From contig CAYLRE010000035.1 in the NCBI GenBank assembly GCA_964385715.1, forward strand, positions 1 to 24,613: DNA of 24,613 bases. Direction: 5' to 3'. Source of the DNA: MB-PLM-2 sp964385715. GTDB taxonomy: Bacteria; Planctomycetota; Planctomycetia; Pirellulales; UBA7805. The notes under the pieces are model-generated. The model made no database searches. It was not told the origin of the DNA and was given only the letters and a program-made list of their open reading frames with translations. Below are positions 1-9,470 of the stretch, one piece after another. How positions within the stretch are numbered: position 1 is the stretch's first letter; each line of letters starts with the position of its first letter. The translations under genes and the position numbers were made by a program.

Positions 1-80
1 CTCCGCCGTAGGGCATGCTGTGCATGCGGGAACTTGGGGTGGCCTTCTTGTAGGACTCGTTCCCTACCGGTCCTCACCCG

Positions 81-110
81 GATTCCGTCAGGCACGGCCT
101 GACCTACGTG
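81..110. repeat. Intergenic dyad repeat module A
   Basis: A perfect 7-bp inverted repeat, GTCAGGC-ACG-GCCTGAC, lies at 87-103, followed by a TACG extension. From memory, near-identical 'GGTCAGGC...GCCTGACC' modules recur between genes in Pirellulaceae genomes. That recollection is inference and not shown by this window, which holds only one copy. Function unknown; it could be a REP-like element or a transcript-end hairpin. Confidence 0.45.
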
Positions 111-120
111 TTTGTGGCAC

Positions 121-166
121 GTCCACGCTGGCACAACCACGGCTCGGCAGGAGCCTCGCCCTCCCG
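121..166. repeat. Intergenic dyad repeat module B
   Basis: A perfect hairpin, GGCTC-GGCAG-GAGCC, lies at 141-155 and is followed by the pyrimidine-rich CTCGCCCTCCCG. The arrangement resembles an interspersed repeat I recall from planctomycete intergenic regions. It sits only about 40 bp from module A, so the two may be parts of one composite element. Only one copy is visible here. Confidence 0.45.
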
Positions 167-414
167 ATATTGTGCCGCACGACTATGCCGACTTTTTTGG
201 CGTCACCTGCAAATCGGGCGAATTAACCCTAACAGCAAAGGTCTAAGGGAGTTGCGGCCAGAACCTCGAAAAACGACCATTCGCGCAAACTCTGATACGA
301 CAACACGTTGGAATTTTTTCACGCCAACCCCGTTTTCTTGCATACGGCAAAAAAAGTCGCTCACCGAAAAGCAGTCGTTCCTCGCCAGGTCCAAGGACCA
401 CAACGAAGTAGCCG

Positions 415-2199
415 CTACCCGGCGACTCGCCAGCGAACGTGGAACAGCCAGTCGATAATCGACAGTAAGACTCCGTTCAGAACCAATGTGAAGATCGCGT
501 AGCCAACGAAGATCCACCAGTTACCCGCCCGCCCTGCCGTCGAGGCATCGTAGCGGATCTCATGCTGGCTGCCCGACAAAGGCAACGCATGGATCGCCGA
601 GAAAGGACTCGCGACCCCCAGCACCCGCGCGACGCGTTGCACGTTCAAAGCCCGATCGATGACCGCCTGATCGGCGACCACCGCCGGCCTTCGCGGGGGG
701 GTCGGTTTCGTGCGGAGAACCTCCTGTCCGTATTCGTCGAAGGTAATCTCTTCCTCGACTTCGACCACCTCTTGAGCAACATAGGGCCCCACGACGAAGT
801 TGTCGACAAAGTAATTCACCGCCGGCGGCAGCATGAATAACGTCAGGATCACCAGGTATGCCGTCATCAGGCTGATGACCGTTTTGCGGAATACGACCGA
901 GCAGAACAGAGCTACCACGGCCGTGGTCAGACAGGCCAGCGCAATCACAATCACGTAGCAGAGCATCGTGCCGAGATTGCCCCAATAGTACCCGACCATC
1001 AGTGCGGCCAAGGGAACCGGCCAGACAAGAAAGCTGGTCAACACCGAAGAAACCCGCAAACCGGCAAATAGCTTTCCCCACAGGATTTGGGCCGGGGAGA
1101 CGGTCGTGGTGAGCATCAGCTCAAGCGTTTCACGTTCTCGCTCGCTGGTGACCCGATCGGCTGAAAAGACCGGTCCGACCAACACGTTGAACAACACGAC
1201 GTAGCTTATGTACCAGGGAGCCATGTCGGGCCAGACGTAGAAGAAAACGCCCATCAACGGAATCGCCAGGAACATGCTGACCTGAATCACGATTCGCAGC
1301 ATGAGCGTGCCTTGGCTAAACAGCTCGCTCCGCATCTCTTTGTCGTAAACCGGATTCGCGCCATCCGGCATCAGATCGTCCCGTTTCGCCGGCGCGAACA
1401 ATTTATCGGGGAATTGATCCCCTTTGATGACCATGCCGACGGTCTTCTTCATTTCGGTGTCGAGATCGACGACCTCTTTACCTTCGCTGCCGACATCGGG
1501 CGGATGCATCAACCGTCGAGCGGTGCTGCCAAACAGGACGGCAACCAACACGGCGCAACCGCCGGGCAGGAATGTGGTCGCCAGCAGCAGCCGCGTTTGA
1601 CCTTCGTCGCGGAGCCACCACCAACTCATGGCTCCCAGCAGGGCCAGCGGCAAGATGATTAGATAGGAAACCGTCAGTGCGGCCACGGTCCGCCGGAAAA
1701 TACTACTACAGGCGACCCCAATCATGCCGAAGCTGATCACGGACGCGGTCAGCGCAAGATATGCGGCCAGAACTTCATAGAGTGAAACGCCCCCTAACGG
1801 AACGCAGAGCATCACGATTGGCAAAGAGCAGAAGATCAGGATCGCCAGGTGGCAGAGCGCCGCCAGCAGCTTCCCAAGCACAATCGCCGACGGGCGTAGC
1901 GGGCTGGCCAACAGGCTCTCGTAGGTCTTGCGTTCTTTCTCGCCGGCAATCGTTCCCGCCGCAAAGCTGGGCGCCATCATCGAGGCGAGCAGATACTGAC
2001 CGACAAAGAACAGATCGACCAGTTCACGGGCGGCTCCGGCTCCCGACTCGGTCATGTCGAGTCGTGTGGCCGCGGGCCAAGCGGCATAGACAACCGCTCC
2101 TAACGCCAATAGGTAGCCAAACAGCAACAGGAACGCACGATGCATCCGCAGGTTGACAACCAACTCGCGCTGCAACACCGGGTTCTCTGCCAAGAACAT
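415..2199 (-). CDS. ABC-2 type transporter permease, duplicated domains
   Basis: Integral membrane permease of about 594 residues, presumably the channel part of an ABC exporter; no ATPase gene lies in the window. The chain has two similar halves, each with an N-terminal TM helix, an amphipathic 'ERE/KER-T-E-L-L--SPxxIxxGK' segment, and then four to five hydrophobic helices. The first half has GEKERKTYESLLASPLRPS and the second SERERETLELMLTTTVSP. ABC-2 permeases usually carry one such unit and dimerise, so this looks like a fused tandem copy. A soluble acidic and proline-rich insert precedes the last TM helix. I chose the ATG at 2199 because GGGGAG lies 6 nt upstream; a TTG at 2220 is the only longer alternative. 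It is downstream of argG on the same strand, with a spacer of about 225 bp. Substrate unknown. Confidence 0.85.
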   Translation of the reverse strand: MFLAENPVLQRELVVNLRMHRAFLLLFGYLLALGAVVYAAWPAATRLDMTESGAGAARELVDLFFVGQYLLASMMAPSFAAGTIAGEKERKTYESLLASPLRPSAIVLGKLLAALCHLAILIFCSLPIVMLCVPLGGVSLYEVLAAYLALTASVISFGMIGVACSSIFRRTVAALTVSYLIILPLALLGAMSWWWLRDEGQTRLLLATTFLPGGCAVLVAVLFGSTARRLMHPPDVGSEGKEVVDLDTEMKKTVGMVIKGDQFPDKLFAPAKRDDLMPDGANPVYDKEMRSELFSQGTLMLRIVIQVSMFLAIPLMGVFFYVWPDMAPWYISYVVLFNVLVGPVFSADRVTSERERETLELMLTTTVSPAQILWGKLFAGLRVSSVLTSFLVWPVPLAALMVGYYWGNLGTMLCYVIVIALACLTTAVVALFCSVVFRKTVISLMTAYLVILTLFMLPPAVNYFVDNFVVGPYVAQEVVEVEEEITFDEYGQEVLRTKPTPPRRPAVVADQAVIDRALNVQRVARVLGVASPFSAIHALPLSGSQHEIRYDASTAGRAGNWWIFVGYAIFTLVLNGVLLSIIDWLFHVRWRVAG

Positions 2200-2424
2200 A
2201 CGTCGCTCCCCGATTCCCAAAAAGCCCCGAAACCTTGAAATCCGTTTTCTAGTTGCCCCAAATCCTATTGCCCTGGCTGGGTCACGATCGCCGCTTGGCC
2301 GGCTGGCCCTTCAGTGACTTGGCGACGATTCCTTCGGCCACATTATAGGCACAAGGGCGCCCATGTGTGTTCCTGTTTTTGATTTCTGCCCTATGAAAGC
2401 CGTCCGTTGCAGCCGGCTTCCGGA

Positions 2425-3639
2425 TTACCAATCTCGCGGATTGACGCCTCCCTGTACGCGACCTGGCAGGCTTTGGATTCGCAGGAAGCCTTCAGCGTCG
2501 GTCTGATTGTACGATCCGCCCCCTTCCATGCTGGCCATTTCAGCGTCGTACAGGCTCTTGGGGCTGGTGCGACCTTCGATCTGAATGTTGCCCTTGTAGA
2601 GATTCAATTCGACTTCTCCGCAGACCGGTTTCTGACATTCCTGATTGAAGGCCATCAGGGCGTCCATCTTGGGACAGTACCAGAAACCGTAGTAGACCAT
2701 TTCCGCCACCTCGACAGACAACCGATCACGAAGGTGGAGCAGATCGCGATCGAGCGTCAGTTGTTCGATCGCCAGGTGGGCATCGTAAAGGATTGTCATT
2801 CCAGGCGATTCGTAAACGCCACGGCTCTTCATGCCGACGAAACGGTTCTCGACCATGTCGATGCGGCCCACGCCGTTTCGACCGCCGATTTCGTTGAGCC
2901 GGGTGACGACCTCCAGCGGCGAGCAGCTTTCCCCGTTCACAGCCACCGGAAGGCCGGCATCGAACTTGATCTTCACCTTCTCGTTCTTGTCCGGGGCTTC
3001 CTGCGGCGAGACCCCCATGCCAAAGTCGATGTGATTGAGACCGTTGGCGGCCGGATCTTCCAACCGGCCAGCTTCGTAGCTGATGTGCAGGCAGTTCTCG
3101 TCCGAGCTGTACGGCTTTTCGACCGAAGCCTTGACCGGAATCTTCTTGGCGTCGCAGTAGTCGATCATTTCCGTGCGACCGGGGAAGAGCGAGCGAAACT
3201 CCTCGATTCGCCAGGGAGCGATCATTTCGATTTCTGGTTGCAACGCCTCGGCAGCCAGCTGGAAGCGGCACTGGTCGTTTCCTTTGCCGGTTGCTCCGTG
3301 AGCAAAGGCGGTGGCCCCCACATCGCGGGCGAACTCCAAGCAAGCTTTGGAAATCAACGGGCGAGCAATGGCCGTGCCGAGCAGGTAGATGCTTTCGTAC
3401 TTGGCCTGCCACTGCAGAATTGGAAAGGCGAAATCGCGGCACAATTCCTCACGGACATCGACGATCTTCGCCGACTTCGCCCCGTGACTGCGGGCTTTCT
3501 CCAGAATCGCCTCGCGGTCTTCACACGGCTGACCCAAGTCGACATAGACGCAATGGCACTCGTAACCTTTGTCATTCAGCCAACCGAGAATGACCGAAGT
3601 ATCGAGACCGCCAGAATAAGCAAGAACGCAACTAGCCAT
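2425..3639 (-). CDS. argG: Argininosuccinate synthase
   Basis: Cytoplasmic enzyme of arginine biosynthesis. It joins citrulline and aspartate using ATP, giving argininosuccinate, AMP and PPi. The 404-residue length fits the family. The N-terminus carries the ATP-pyrophosphatase loop AYSGGLDTS (residues 7-15). Further signatures include the 'FAHGATGKGNDQCRF' substrate-binding segment and the 'KPYSSDENCLHISYE' segment. The ATG at 3639 is preceded by AGGGT at SD distance; the longer frame would need a TTG at 3654. No other arg gene is in the window, and the spacer to the downstream permease suggests argG is transcribed separately or as the first gene of a loose pair. The upstream spacer is shared with the divergent gene at 3980/3989. 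Confidence 0.97.
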   Translation of the reverse strand: MASCVLAYSGGLDTSVILGWLNDKGYECHCVYVDLGQPCEDREAILEKARSHGAKSAKIVDVREELCRDFAFPILQWQAKYESIYLLGTAIARPLISKACLEFARDVGATAFAHGATGKGNDQCRFQLAAEALQPEIEMIAPWRIEEFRSLFPGRTEMIDYCDAKKIPVKASVEKPYSSDENCLHISYEAGRLEDPAANGLNHIDFGMGVSPQEAPDKNEKVKIKFDAGLPVAVNGESCSPLEVVTRLNEIGGRNGVGRIDMVENRFVGMKSRGVYESPGMTILYDAHLAIEQLTLDRDLLHLRDRLSVEVAEMVYYGFWYCPKMDALMAFNQECQKPVCGEVELNLYKGNIQIEGRTSPKSLYDAEMASMEGGGSYNQTDAEGFLRIQSLPGRVQGGVNPRDW

Positions 3640-3979
3640 AACTACCCTGTTCAATCGCCGGAGATTCGCCGGCAGAAAATCATTGTTTCAATCGAGACAA
3701 ACGACCATTTTGAGCCTCGGACAGGCAACTGGCAAGATGCCCGGATCCGCCTGTTCTGATCCGCAATTCAGCGCCGGTACCCGCCGAGGATGTCGCCAGT
3801 ACCGTGACGACGGTGGACACAGGCCAGCGTATTGCTTATCAGCGACCGGGCCTTTTCCTTGCCAGCGGCGGGACGGCCTGAAACAATGCCCATAGAGAGG
3901 TGATGACTCGCGTCTTCGACGAGCACGACCCACGGTACCGCGCCCTAGCCGAGCGTTTCTTGCCCCGCAAATCGACTCC
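3640..3979. other. Divergent spacer between argG and a small membrane gene
   Basis: This spacer must hold promoters for the genes diverging from it, but I see no box pair good enough to annotate. The argG side has a 5-bp inverted repeat, GCCGG-AGATTCG-CCGGC (3657-3673), shortly upstream of the argG start. The short open frames on both strands have no RBS and no protein-like character. Confidence 0.5.
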
Positions 3980-4348
3980 TTGCCCACAATGCCCTCCTCC
4001 AGTCAAGGCGACGCTCCGCTCGAGCCGGCACCGTTCCAGTTTCGGCTGCGGGGGCTCCTTTGGCTGGTAGCGATCTGCAGCATGATCTTCGCTGCCATGG
4101 CGGTCCTCCCCCCTGCCCTGTCCGCGGCAATCGGCATGGTCGTCGTCCTGATGATCGCTCACATTGGTGCGGCCATCATTGGACATCATCAGCGCAGCAG
4201 ATCCGTTTCAAGGTCAGCGGAGACGGCATTTTCTAACCCAGCGTCCGATGATTCATCTCAAGACGACAATTCATCCTGGAACGCCGCGACCTCTCGCGAG
4301 ATGCTAGGACGATCTTGCCTGGAACCACGGAAGGAACCACGAACGTGA
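3980..4348 (+). CDS. Small two-TM hypothetical protein
   Basis: Protein of about 119-122 residues of unknown function. It opens with a short soluble segment, then 'FQFRLRGLLWLVAICSMIFA', an arrangement (F-x-LR-x-LL followed by a hydrophobic helix) that I associate with many small planctomycete membrane proteins. A second hydrophobic segment follows at about residues 48-67, then a polar serine-rich tail. The start is either TTG at 3980 or ATG at 3989; the ATG is simpler, and neither has a strong SD. The stop codon overlaps the GTG start of the next gene (GTGA), so the two are probably translated as a coupled pair. Confidence 0.7.
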   Translation: MPTMPSSSQGDAPLEPAPFQFRLRGLLWLVAICSMIFAAMAVLPPALSAAIGMVVVLMIAHIGAAIIGHHQRSRSVSRSAETAFSNPASDDSSQDDNSSWNAATSREMLGRSCLEPRKEPRT

Positions 4349-4938
4349 TTCGCCGCACGACAGAAAGCGATCAAGCGGCCGATGCCGCGGGGGACAACGT
4401 CTACGCCACGGCCTCGGAGGAGTCGCCTACCGGGCAAAAGCGGCCCATGCCGCGAAGCCAACGAATCTTGCTGAGGATGTTCTCGGCAATTATGGGCGTC
4501 GCCGCGGGTGTGGTCATTATCGTGCTTATCAACCGCGACACCACGCCAGTGGTCACGCAAGCCATTCTCGACGAGGCGATGCAGCGTTGGGCCGACGCCG
4601 CTCCTGCCAACTACGACATGGAAGTCGAAACTACCGGCACGCGGCGTCAACATACGTATCAGCTACAGGTTCGCAACGGTCAGGTCACCGCCCTGTCGAT
4701 CGATGGCAACGCCCTCCGCAAGGATCGCCTGACCGATACTTGGACCGTGCCTCGCCAGTTTGAATACATACAAAACGATCTCGATGCGATGGCCCGATTG
4801 CTTGATCCTCGCGAGATGCGTCTGGTAGCGAATTTCGATGCGAAACTTGGTTTTCCACTTCGATATCGCTCGAAAGCGACGAAAACACGGCCGGAAACAA
4901 GCTGGATCGTTGTCCGCTTTGAAATCGTTAAACCTTAA
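4345..4938 (+). CDS. Membrane-anchored DUF6174-like protein
   Basis: About 197 residues starting at GTG 4345, which overlaps the upstream stop codon (GTGA). AAGGA at 4331-4335 sits 9 nt upstream, better than anything before the in-frame ATG at 4315. One TM helix lies at about residues 44-63, placing the C-terminal domain outside the membrane. That domain runs 'ILDEAMQRWADAAPANYDME', then 'YQLQVRNGQVTALSIDGN', and ends in a conserved-looking 'GFPLRYR' region. This pattern resembles small lipoprotein-like DUF6174 proteins, in which W-x-x-x-x-x-x-Y and a 'VxxGxVxxV' strand recur. The family call is by eye only, and the function is unknown. Confidence 0.75.
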   Translation: MIRRTTESDQAADAAGDNVYATASEESPTGQKRPMPRSQRILLRMFSAIMGVAAGVVIIVLINRDTTPVVTQAILDEAMQRWADAAPANYDMEVETTGTRRQHTYQLQVRNGQVTALSIDGNALRKDRLTDTWTVPRQFEYIQNDLDAMARLLDPREMRLVANFDAKLGFPLRYRSKATKTRPETSWIVVRFEIVKP

Positions 4939-4990
4939 CCCTGACACGGTTTTCTGCCGAAAAGGTAGCTTTGGCGCGACTCGCGGCCAG

Positions 4991-5020
4991 CCGGCCGTTG
5001 GTTGCATGGCAGCGGGCCGG
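4991..5020 (+). terminator. GC-rich hairpin downstream of 4345-4938 gene
   Basis: CCGGCCGTTG (4991-5000) pairs with CAGCGGGCCGG (5010-5020) with one bulged G and one G-U pair, giving about ten base pairs around a 9-nt loop. It begins about 50 nt after the stop. No U-tract follows, so it is terminator-like at best and may only stabilise the transcript end. Confidence 0.35.
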
Positions 5021-5222
5021 TCACTAACCTAATGCGTGCTTGAGGATTTGGTCATTTGCGTAACTTGCGTCAGCTGACCGGCTTCGAGTGCGATCCCACC
5101 TGAATGTCCACTCCCCAGAATTCCCACCTGTCGATCGATCAGGCACGTTGGCTTCGCCGACTGCCAGCCGTTAGCCGCTGGCTCGACCGATCCGCTCGAC
5201 CTATTCAAAAGGAATCGAGGCG

Positions 5223-6656
5223 ATGAGCAAAGAACCCGTTTCGCGTCGCAATTTTCTCGGCAAGAGTGCAACCGTGGCCGCCGCTGGTGCCACGATCCCG
5301 TACATCTTCACCGGCCAAAAGGTATCCGCCGATAACGAAACCAAATCGGCCAACGATCGCCTACGATTTGCCCTGATTGGTTGTGGTGGTCAAGGCAACT
5401 GGGACACCGCCCGCCTGCTGCGTTGGGGTGACGTGGTCGCCCTCTGCGACGTCGACAAGCGTCGCCCGGCCGGCACGATCAGGCTGTTCGATGACGTGAA
5501 GAACAAATACAAGATTGACGGGAAATACGATGCCGACATCTACGAAGATTATCGCCACGTGCTCGATCGCAAGGATGTCGACGCAGTCGTAATCGGCACG
5601 CCCGACCACTGGCACACCAAGCCGGCCATCGAAGCCCTGCAGGCAGGCAAAGACGTCTACTGCGAGAAGCCACTGACGCTGACGATTAACGAAGGCAAGC
5701 AGATCCGCTCGGTACTCGAAAAGACCGATCGCGTTTTCCAAGTCGGCACGCAGCAGCGAAGCGAAGGCCCGCTCATCGCGGACGCGAACAATGCCCCTAC
5801 CTTCCTCGCCGCCATCGCCATGATTCGCGAAGGACGCTTGGGCAAGATCAAGAAGATTAGCGTCGCCATCGGTGGTGCTCCTTCGAGCCCGGCGATTCCC
5901 GCGATCGCTGCGCCTAAGGAATTGAACTGGGACATGTGGCTCGGCCAGGCTCCCTTGGTCGACTTCCGTTCCAATGCCAAGGGCGACCAAACACGAGGCC
6001 ATTATCAATTTCGTTGGTGGTACGAGTACTCCGGCGGCAAGATGACCGACTGGGGTGCCCATCACGTCGACATCGCCCATTGGGCCCTTGGTGCCGATGA
6101 CACCGGCCCGGTCGAAGTCAGCGGCTTGGCCAGCCACCCGGTACCTTATAAGGATGGTCATTCGCTGCTCGACGATCGCTACAACGCGGCAACCGCGTTC
6201 CATGTCGTCTGCAAGTTTAAAGATGGCGTCGAGCTACACATCCATGATGGAAACAGCACGCGAAAGCTCGACAACGGTCTGTTGATCGAAGGCGAGAAGG
6301 GTCGCATCTTTGTCAATCGCGGCCGGCTTCGCGGTAAGCCAGTGGAAGATCTCAAGGACAATCCGCTTCCCGAAGACGCCATCTTCCGTGCGTACAACAG
6401 TCGCAAACTAAACCCGATCAGTGCTCACGCCTACAACTTCGTGGAAAGCATTCGCACGCGTCAGCAACCGATCTCGGATATGCAGTCGCACCATCGCGCG
6501 ATGACGACCTGCCATCTGGCAAACATCGCGATCCGCCTCGGCAAAAAGATCCAATGGGATCCGGAGACCGAGCTGTGCGTTGGAGACGATGCCGAAATGC
6601 TCAACGAAAATTGGCTCAAGCGTGAGCAACGCAGCGGCTTCGAGATCAACGTGTAA
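5223..6656 (+). CDS. Tat-exported Gfo/Idh/MocA oxidoreductase (copy 1)
   Basis: NAD(P)-dependent oxidoreductase of 477 residues, probably acting on a sugar or polyol in the periplasm. A Tat signal is clear: SRRNFLG at residues 7-13, then a hydrophobic stretch to about residue 36 (KVSA). The Rossmann fold begins 'RFALIGCGGQGN' and is followed by 'VVALCDVD'. The family signature 'GKDVYCEKPLTL' carries the E-K-P lysine, and 'MTDWGAHHVDIAHWALG' holds the conserved D/H active-site segment. 'GTPDHWHT' and 'QVGTQQRSEG' are typical of the planctomycete subgroup. AAGGA precedes the ATG by about 11 nt. The next gene is a close paralogue lacking about 24 residues. Export of a cofactor-bound oxidoreductase by Tat is known for Zymomonas Gfo; the substrate here cannot be read from sequence. 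Confidence 0.93.
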   Translation: MSKEPVSRRNFLGKSATVAAAGATIPYIFTGQKVSADNETKSANDRLRFALIGCGGQGNWDTARLLRWGDVVALCDVDKRRPAGTIRLFDDVKNKYKIDGKYDADIYEDYRHVLDRKDVDAVVIGTPDHWHTKPAIEALQAGKDVYCEKPLTLTINEGKQIRSVLEKTDRVFQVGTQQRSEGPLIADANNAPTFLAAIAMIREGRLGKIKKISVAIGGAPSSPAIPAIAAPKELNWDMWLGQAPLVDFRSNAKGDQTRGHYQFRWWYEYSGGKMTDWGAHHVDIAHWALGADDTGPVEVSGLASHPVPYKDGHSLLDDRYNAATAFHVVCKFKDGVELHIHDGNSTRKLDNGLLIEGEKGRIFVNRGRLRGKPVEDLKDNPLPEDAIFRAYNSRKLNPISAHAYNFVESIRTRQQPISDMQSHHRAMTTCHLANIAIRLGKKIQWDPETELCVGDDAEMLNENWLKREQRSGFEINV

Positions 6657-6754
6657 CGCCCGCTTCGGCCCCATCTCGCCGCAGGGCAACCGTGTCGTGG
6701 TAGCGGACCTGTCCGTTTGCTCCGACCGGCACCTGGTTCACGTAAAGATTATCC

Positions 6755-6797
6755 AAGGCGGAGTCGTTCTTTTTGAGCGGCTTCGCCTTCATTTTTG
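6755..6797 (+). terminator. Intrinsic terminator after Gfo/Idh copy 1
   Basis: AAGGCGGAGTCGTTC (6755-6769) folds onto GAGCGGCTTCGCCTT (6775-6789) around a five-T loop. All fifteen positions pair when G-U wobbles are allowed. The run ATTTTTG follows directly. It begins about 100 nt after the stop at 6656. Confidence 0.7.
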
Positions 6798-6845
6798 CGC
6801 CCCGCGGCGCTCGATTGGCGGCCCATTACTGCAGAACTGTCAACC

Positions 6846-6875
6846 TTGGAAAATCGTGCCCCAATCGCCTATACT
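6846..6875 (+). promoter_or_regulatory. Sigma-70-like promoter for Gfo/Idh copy 2
   Basis: TTGGAA (6846-6851) and TATACT (6870-6875) are separated by 18 bp. The -10 box matches the consensus at five of six positions. It lies just after the terminator of the previous gene and about 170 bp before the ATG at 7045. Predicted by eye only. Confidence 0.5.
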
Positions 6876-7044
6876 AAAGGGCCCCTAGACGAAAGGGTTT
6901 GGGTCTTTCGCCGGCATCCCCACGCGAGCGGTCGGCGAGACGCCTCCCACCAAGACGTTCCCACCTGACCATCCACCCAGCCTCCGAGACCGCGCCTCCC
7001 GCAGTTCCCCAGGCGCCGTCTTCGATTCTGCAAAGGATCTCTCC

Positions 7045-8406
<1,362 letters not shown>

Positions 8407-8432
8407 TCCGCCCGACCGTCTAGCGCTGGCCT

Positions 8433-9239
8433 ATGTCCTACTGGAAGAACAAAGTTGCCGTCATCACGGGCGGATCGGCAGGACTCGGCCTGGCGATCGC
8501 TTCCGTGCTGGCCAACAAGGGTGCCCGCCTGGTGCTCGTCGCGCGGGGTGCCGATGCGCTTCAAGAGGCGGCGAACCGTCTAGCTGAAAAGAGCGGTGCC
8601 GAGGTACTGGCGGTTCCGACCGACATCACCGATCAAGCTCAGGTCGATCAGCTCTTCCAGCAGACAATTGAACGCTTCGATCGGATCGACGCGTTGTTCA
8701 ATTGCGCCGGCCGCAGCACGCGTGGTGAGATGAAGAACACCACGGCGGAGGAATTCGCCGAGGCGATGGAACTCAACTTCCTCGGCCTGGTTCGCTGCAC
8801 GCATGCCGCCTTGCCCTCTTTGCTGAAGTCTCGCGGTCACGTGGTCAACATTGGCTCCTTGGCCGCCAAGAGCGCCTCGACCTTTCTAGGTGCCTATCCG
8901 CCCAGCAAGTTCGCCGTGGCAGCATATTCGCAGCAGCTACGATTGGAACTGGAACCACAAGGCCTCAAGGTCCTGCTCGTCTGTCCCGGCCCTATCGCCC
9001 GTAGCGATGCAGGGAGCCGGTACGACAAAGAGGCGAGCGATCTGCCGCCGGAAGCCGCTAAGCCTGGCGGAGGCGTGAAGCTTTCCGGCATCGATCCAAT
9101 GCTCCTGGCAAAACGGATCGTCAGCTACGCTGAACGAGGCCGCTCGGAGCTGGTCAGTCCGGCACGTAGCCGGCTGCTATTCGCGGCGGCTCAACTCTCG
9201 CCCAAGCTGGGCGATTGGATTGTGCGAAAAATGACGTGA
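8433..9239 (+). CDS. SDR family NAD(P)-dependent oxidoreductase
   Basis: Classical short-chain dehydrogenase/reductase, 268 residues, cytoplasmic. The cofactor loop 'TGGSAGLGLA' (residues 12-21) is the TGxxxGxG motif. 'NCAG' (90-93) replaces the usual NNAG. The catalytic tetrad can be placed at N115, S142, Y155 and K159 (Y-P-P-S-K), and the 'CPGP' segment follows. The C-terminus, with a basic amphipathic stretch ('LAKRIVSYAERGRSELVSP'), resembles the DHRS7-like branch, some members of which are membrane associated. Substrate unknown. No clear SD precedes the ATG; the 26-bp distance from the Gfo/Idh stop suggests readthrough transcription from that gene. Confidence 0.9.
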   Translation: MSYWKNKVAVITGGSAGLGLAIASVLANKGARLVLVARGADALQEAANRLAEKSGAEVLAVPTDITDQAQVDQLFQQTIERFDRIDALFNCAGRSTRGEMKNTTAEEFAEAMELNFLGLVRCTHAALPSLLKSRGHVVNIGSLAAKSASTFLGAYPPSKFAVAAYSQQLRLELEPQGLKVLLVCPGPIARSDAGSRYDKEASDLPPEAAKPGGGVKLSGIDPMLLAKRIVSYAERGRSELVSPARSRLLFAAAQLSPKLGDWIVRKMT

Positions 9240-9350
9240 GCCACCGCGTCACAGTCGTCACGATCGGCCGTATTGCTCGGGTTTTCTAGGCCCATCGGCC
9301 GTTTGGCGCCGGTTGTCACTGAGGCTTCATTTTGGCACGATAGGGGGCTC

Positions 9351-9383
9351 GCGTTTTCGTGAAATGGCGTTTTCGTGAAATGG
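9351..9383 (+). repeat. Two perfect 16-bp tandem repeats upstream of xylA
   Basis: GCGTTTTCGTGAAATG occurs twice in a row (9351-9366 and 9367-9382) with no mismatch and no spacer. Each copy contains TTTCGTGAAA, an imperfect palindrome (TTTC-GT-GAAA), so two dyads are spaced 16 bp apart. They end about 90 bp before the xylA ATG, where an operator would be expected. A recent slippage duplication is the alternative. Confidence 0.75.
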
Positions 9384-9470
9384 TAACGTCGCCCGGCGAC
9401 AACAACATATACGCATCCAAGTAAGACATATTCAAATCAACGGCCTCCCACACACCCAGAAGGCGAATCC

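Larger units (their letters stand above)
1..414. other. Intergenic region, no convincing gene
   Basis: The short open frames here overlap on both strands, lack ribosome binding sites and have no recognisable protein character, so I do not call a gene. The stretch contains two dyad-symmetric modules (87-103 and 141-155), annotated separately as repeats. On the minus strand, downstream of the permease stop, there is a run of seven T's (rc of about 350-356), but no strong stem directly precedes it, so I do not call a terminator. Confidence 0.6.
6657..7044. other. Spacer between the two Gfo/Idh/MocA genes
   Basis: No gene is supported here. The spacer contains a strong intrinsic terminator (6755-6797) and a sigma-70-like promoter (6846-6875), so the two paralogues appear to be separate transcription units despite their tandem order. 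The remaining 165 bp would be a long 5' leader, pyrimidine-rich and without an obvious riboswitch fold. Confidence 0.6.

Noticed and set aside
2407..3759. 450-codon plus-strand frame opposite argG
   Set aside because: It is the antisense of argG, whose full family signature is on the minus strand. Long antisense frames are expected at this GC content.
3683..3895. 70-codon frame between argG and the small membrane gene
   Set aside because: No RBS and no protein-like composition; overlapped by an opposite-strand frame of similar quality.
5361..6203. 280-codon minus-strand frame opposite Gfo/Idh copy 1
   Set aside because: Antisense shadow of a gene with clear Tat and Rossmann motifs.
9332..9349. 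TTGGCACGATAGGGGGCT as a sigma-54 promoter for xylA
   Set aside because: The TTGGCACG half is perfect, but GG-to-GC spacing is 11 instead of 10 and the -12 half has GG in place of TT.
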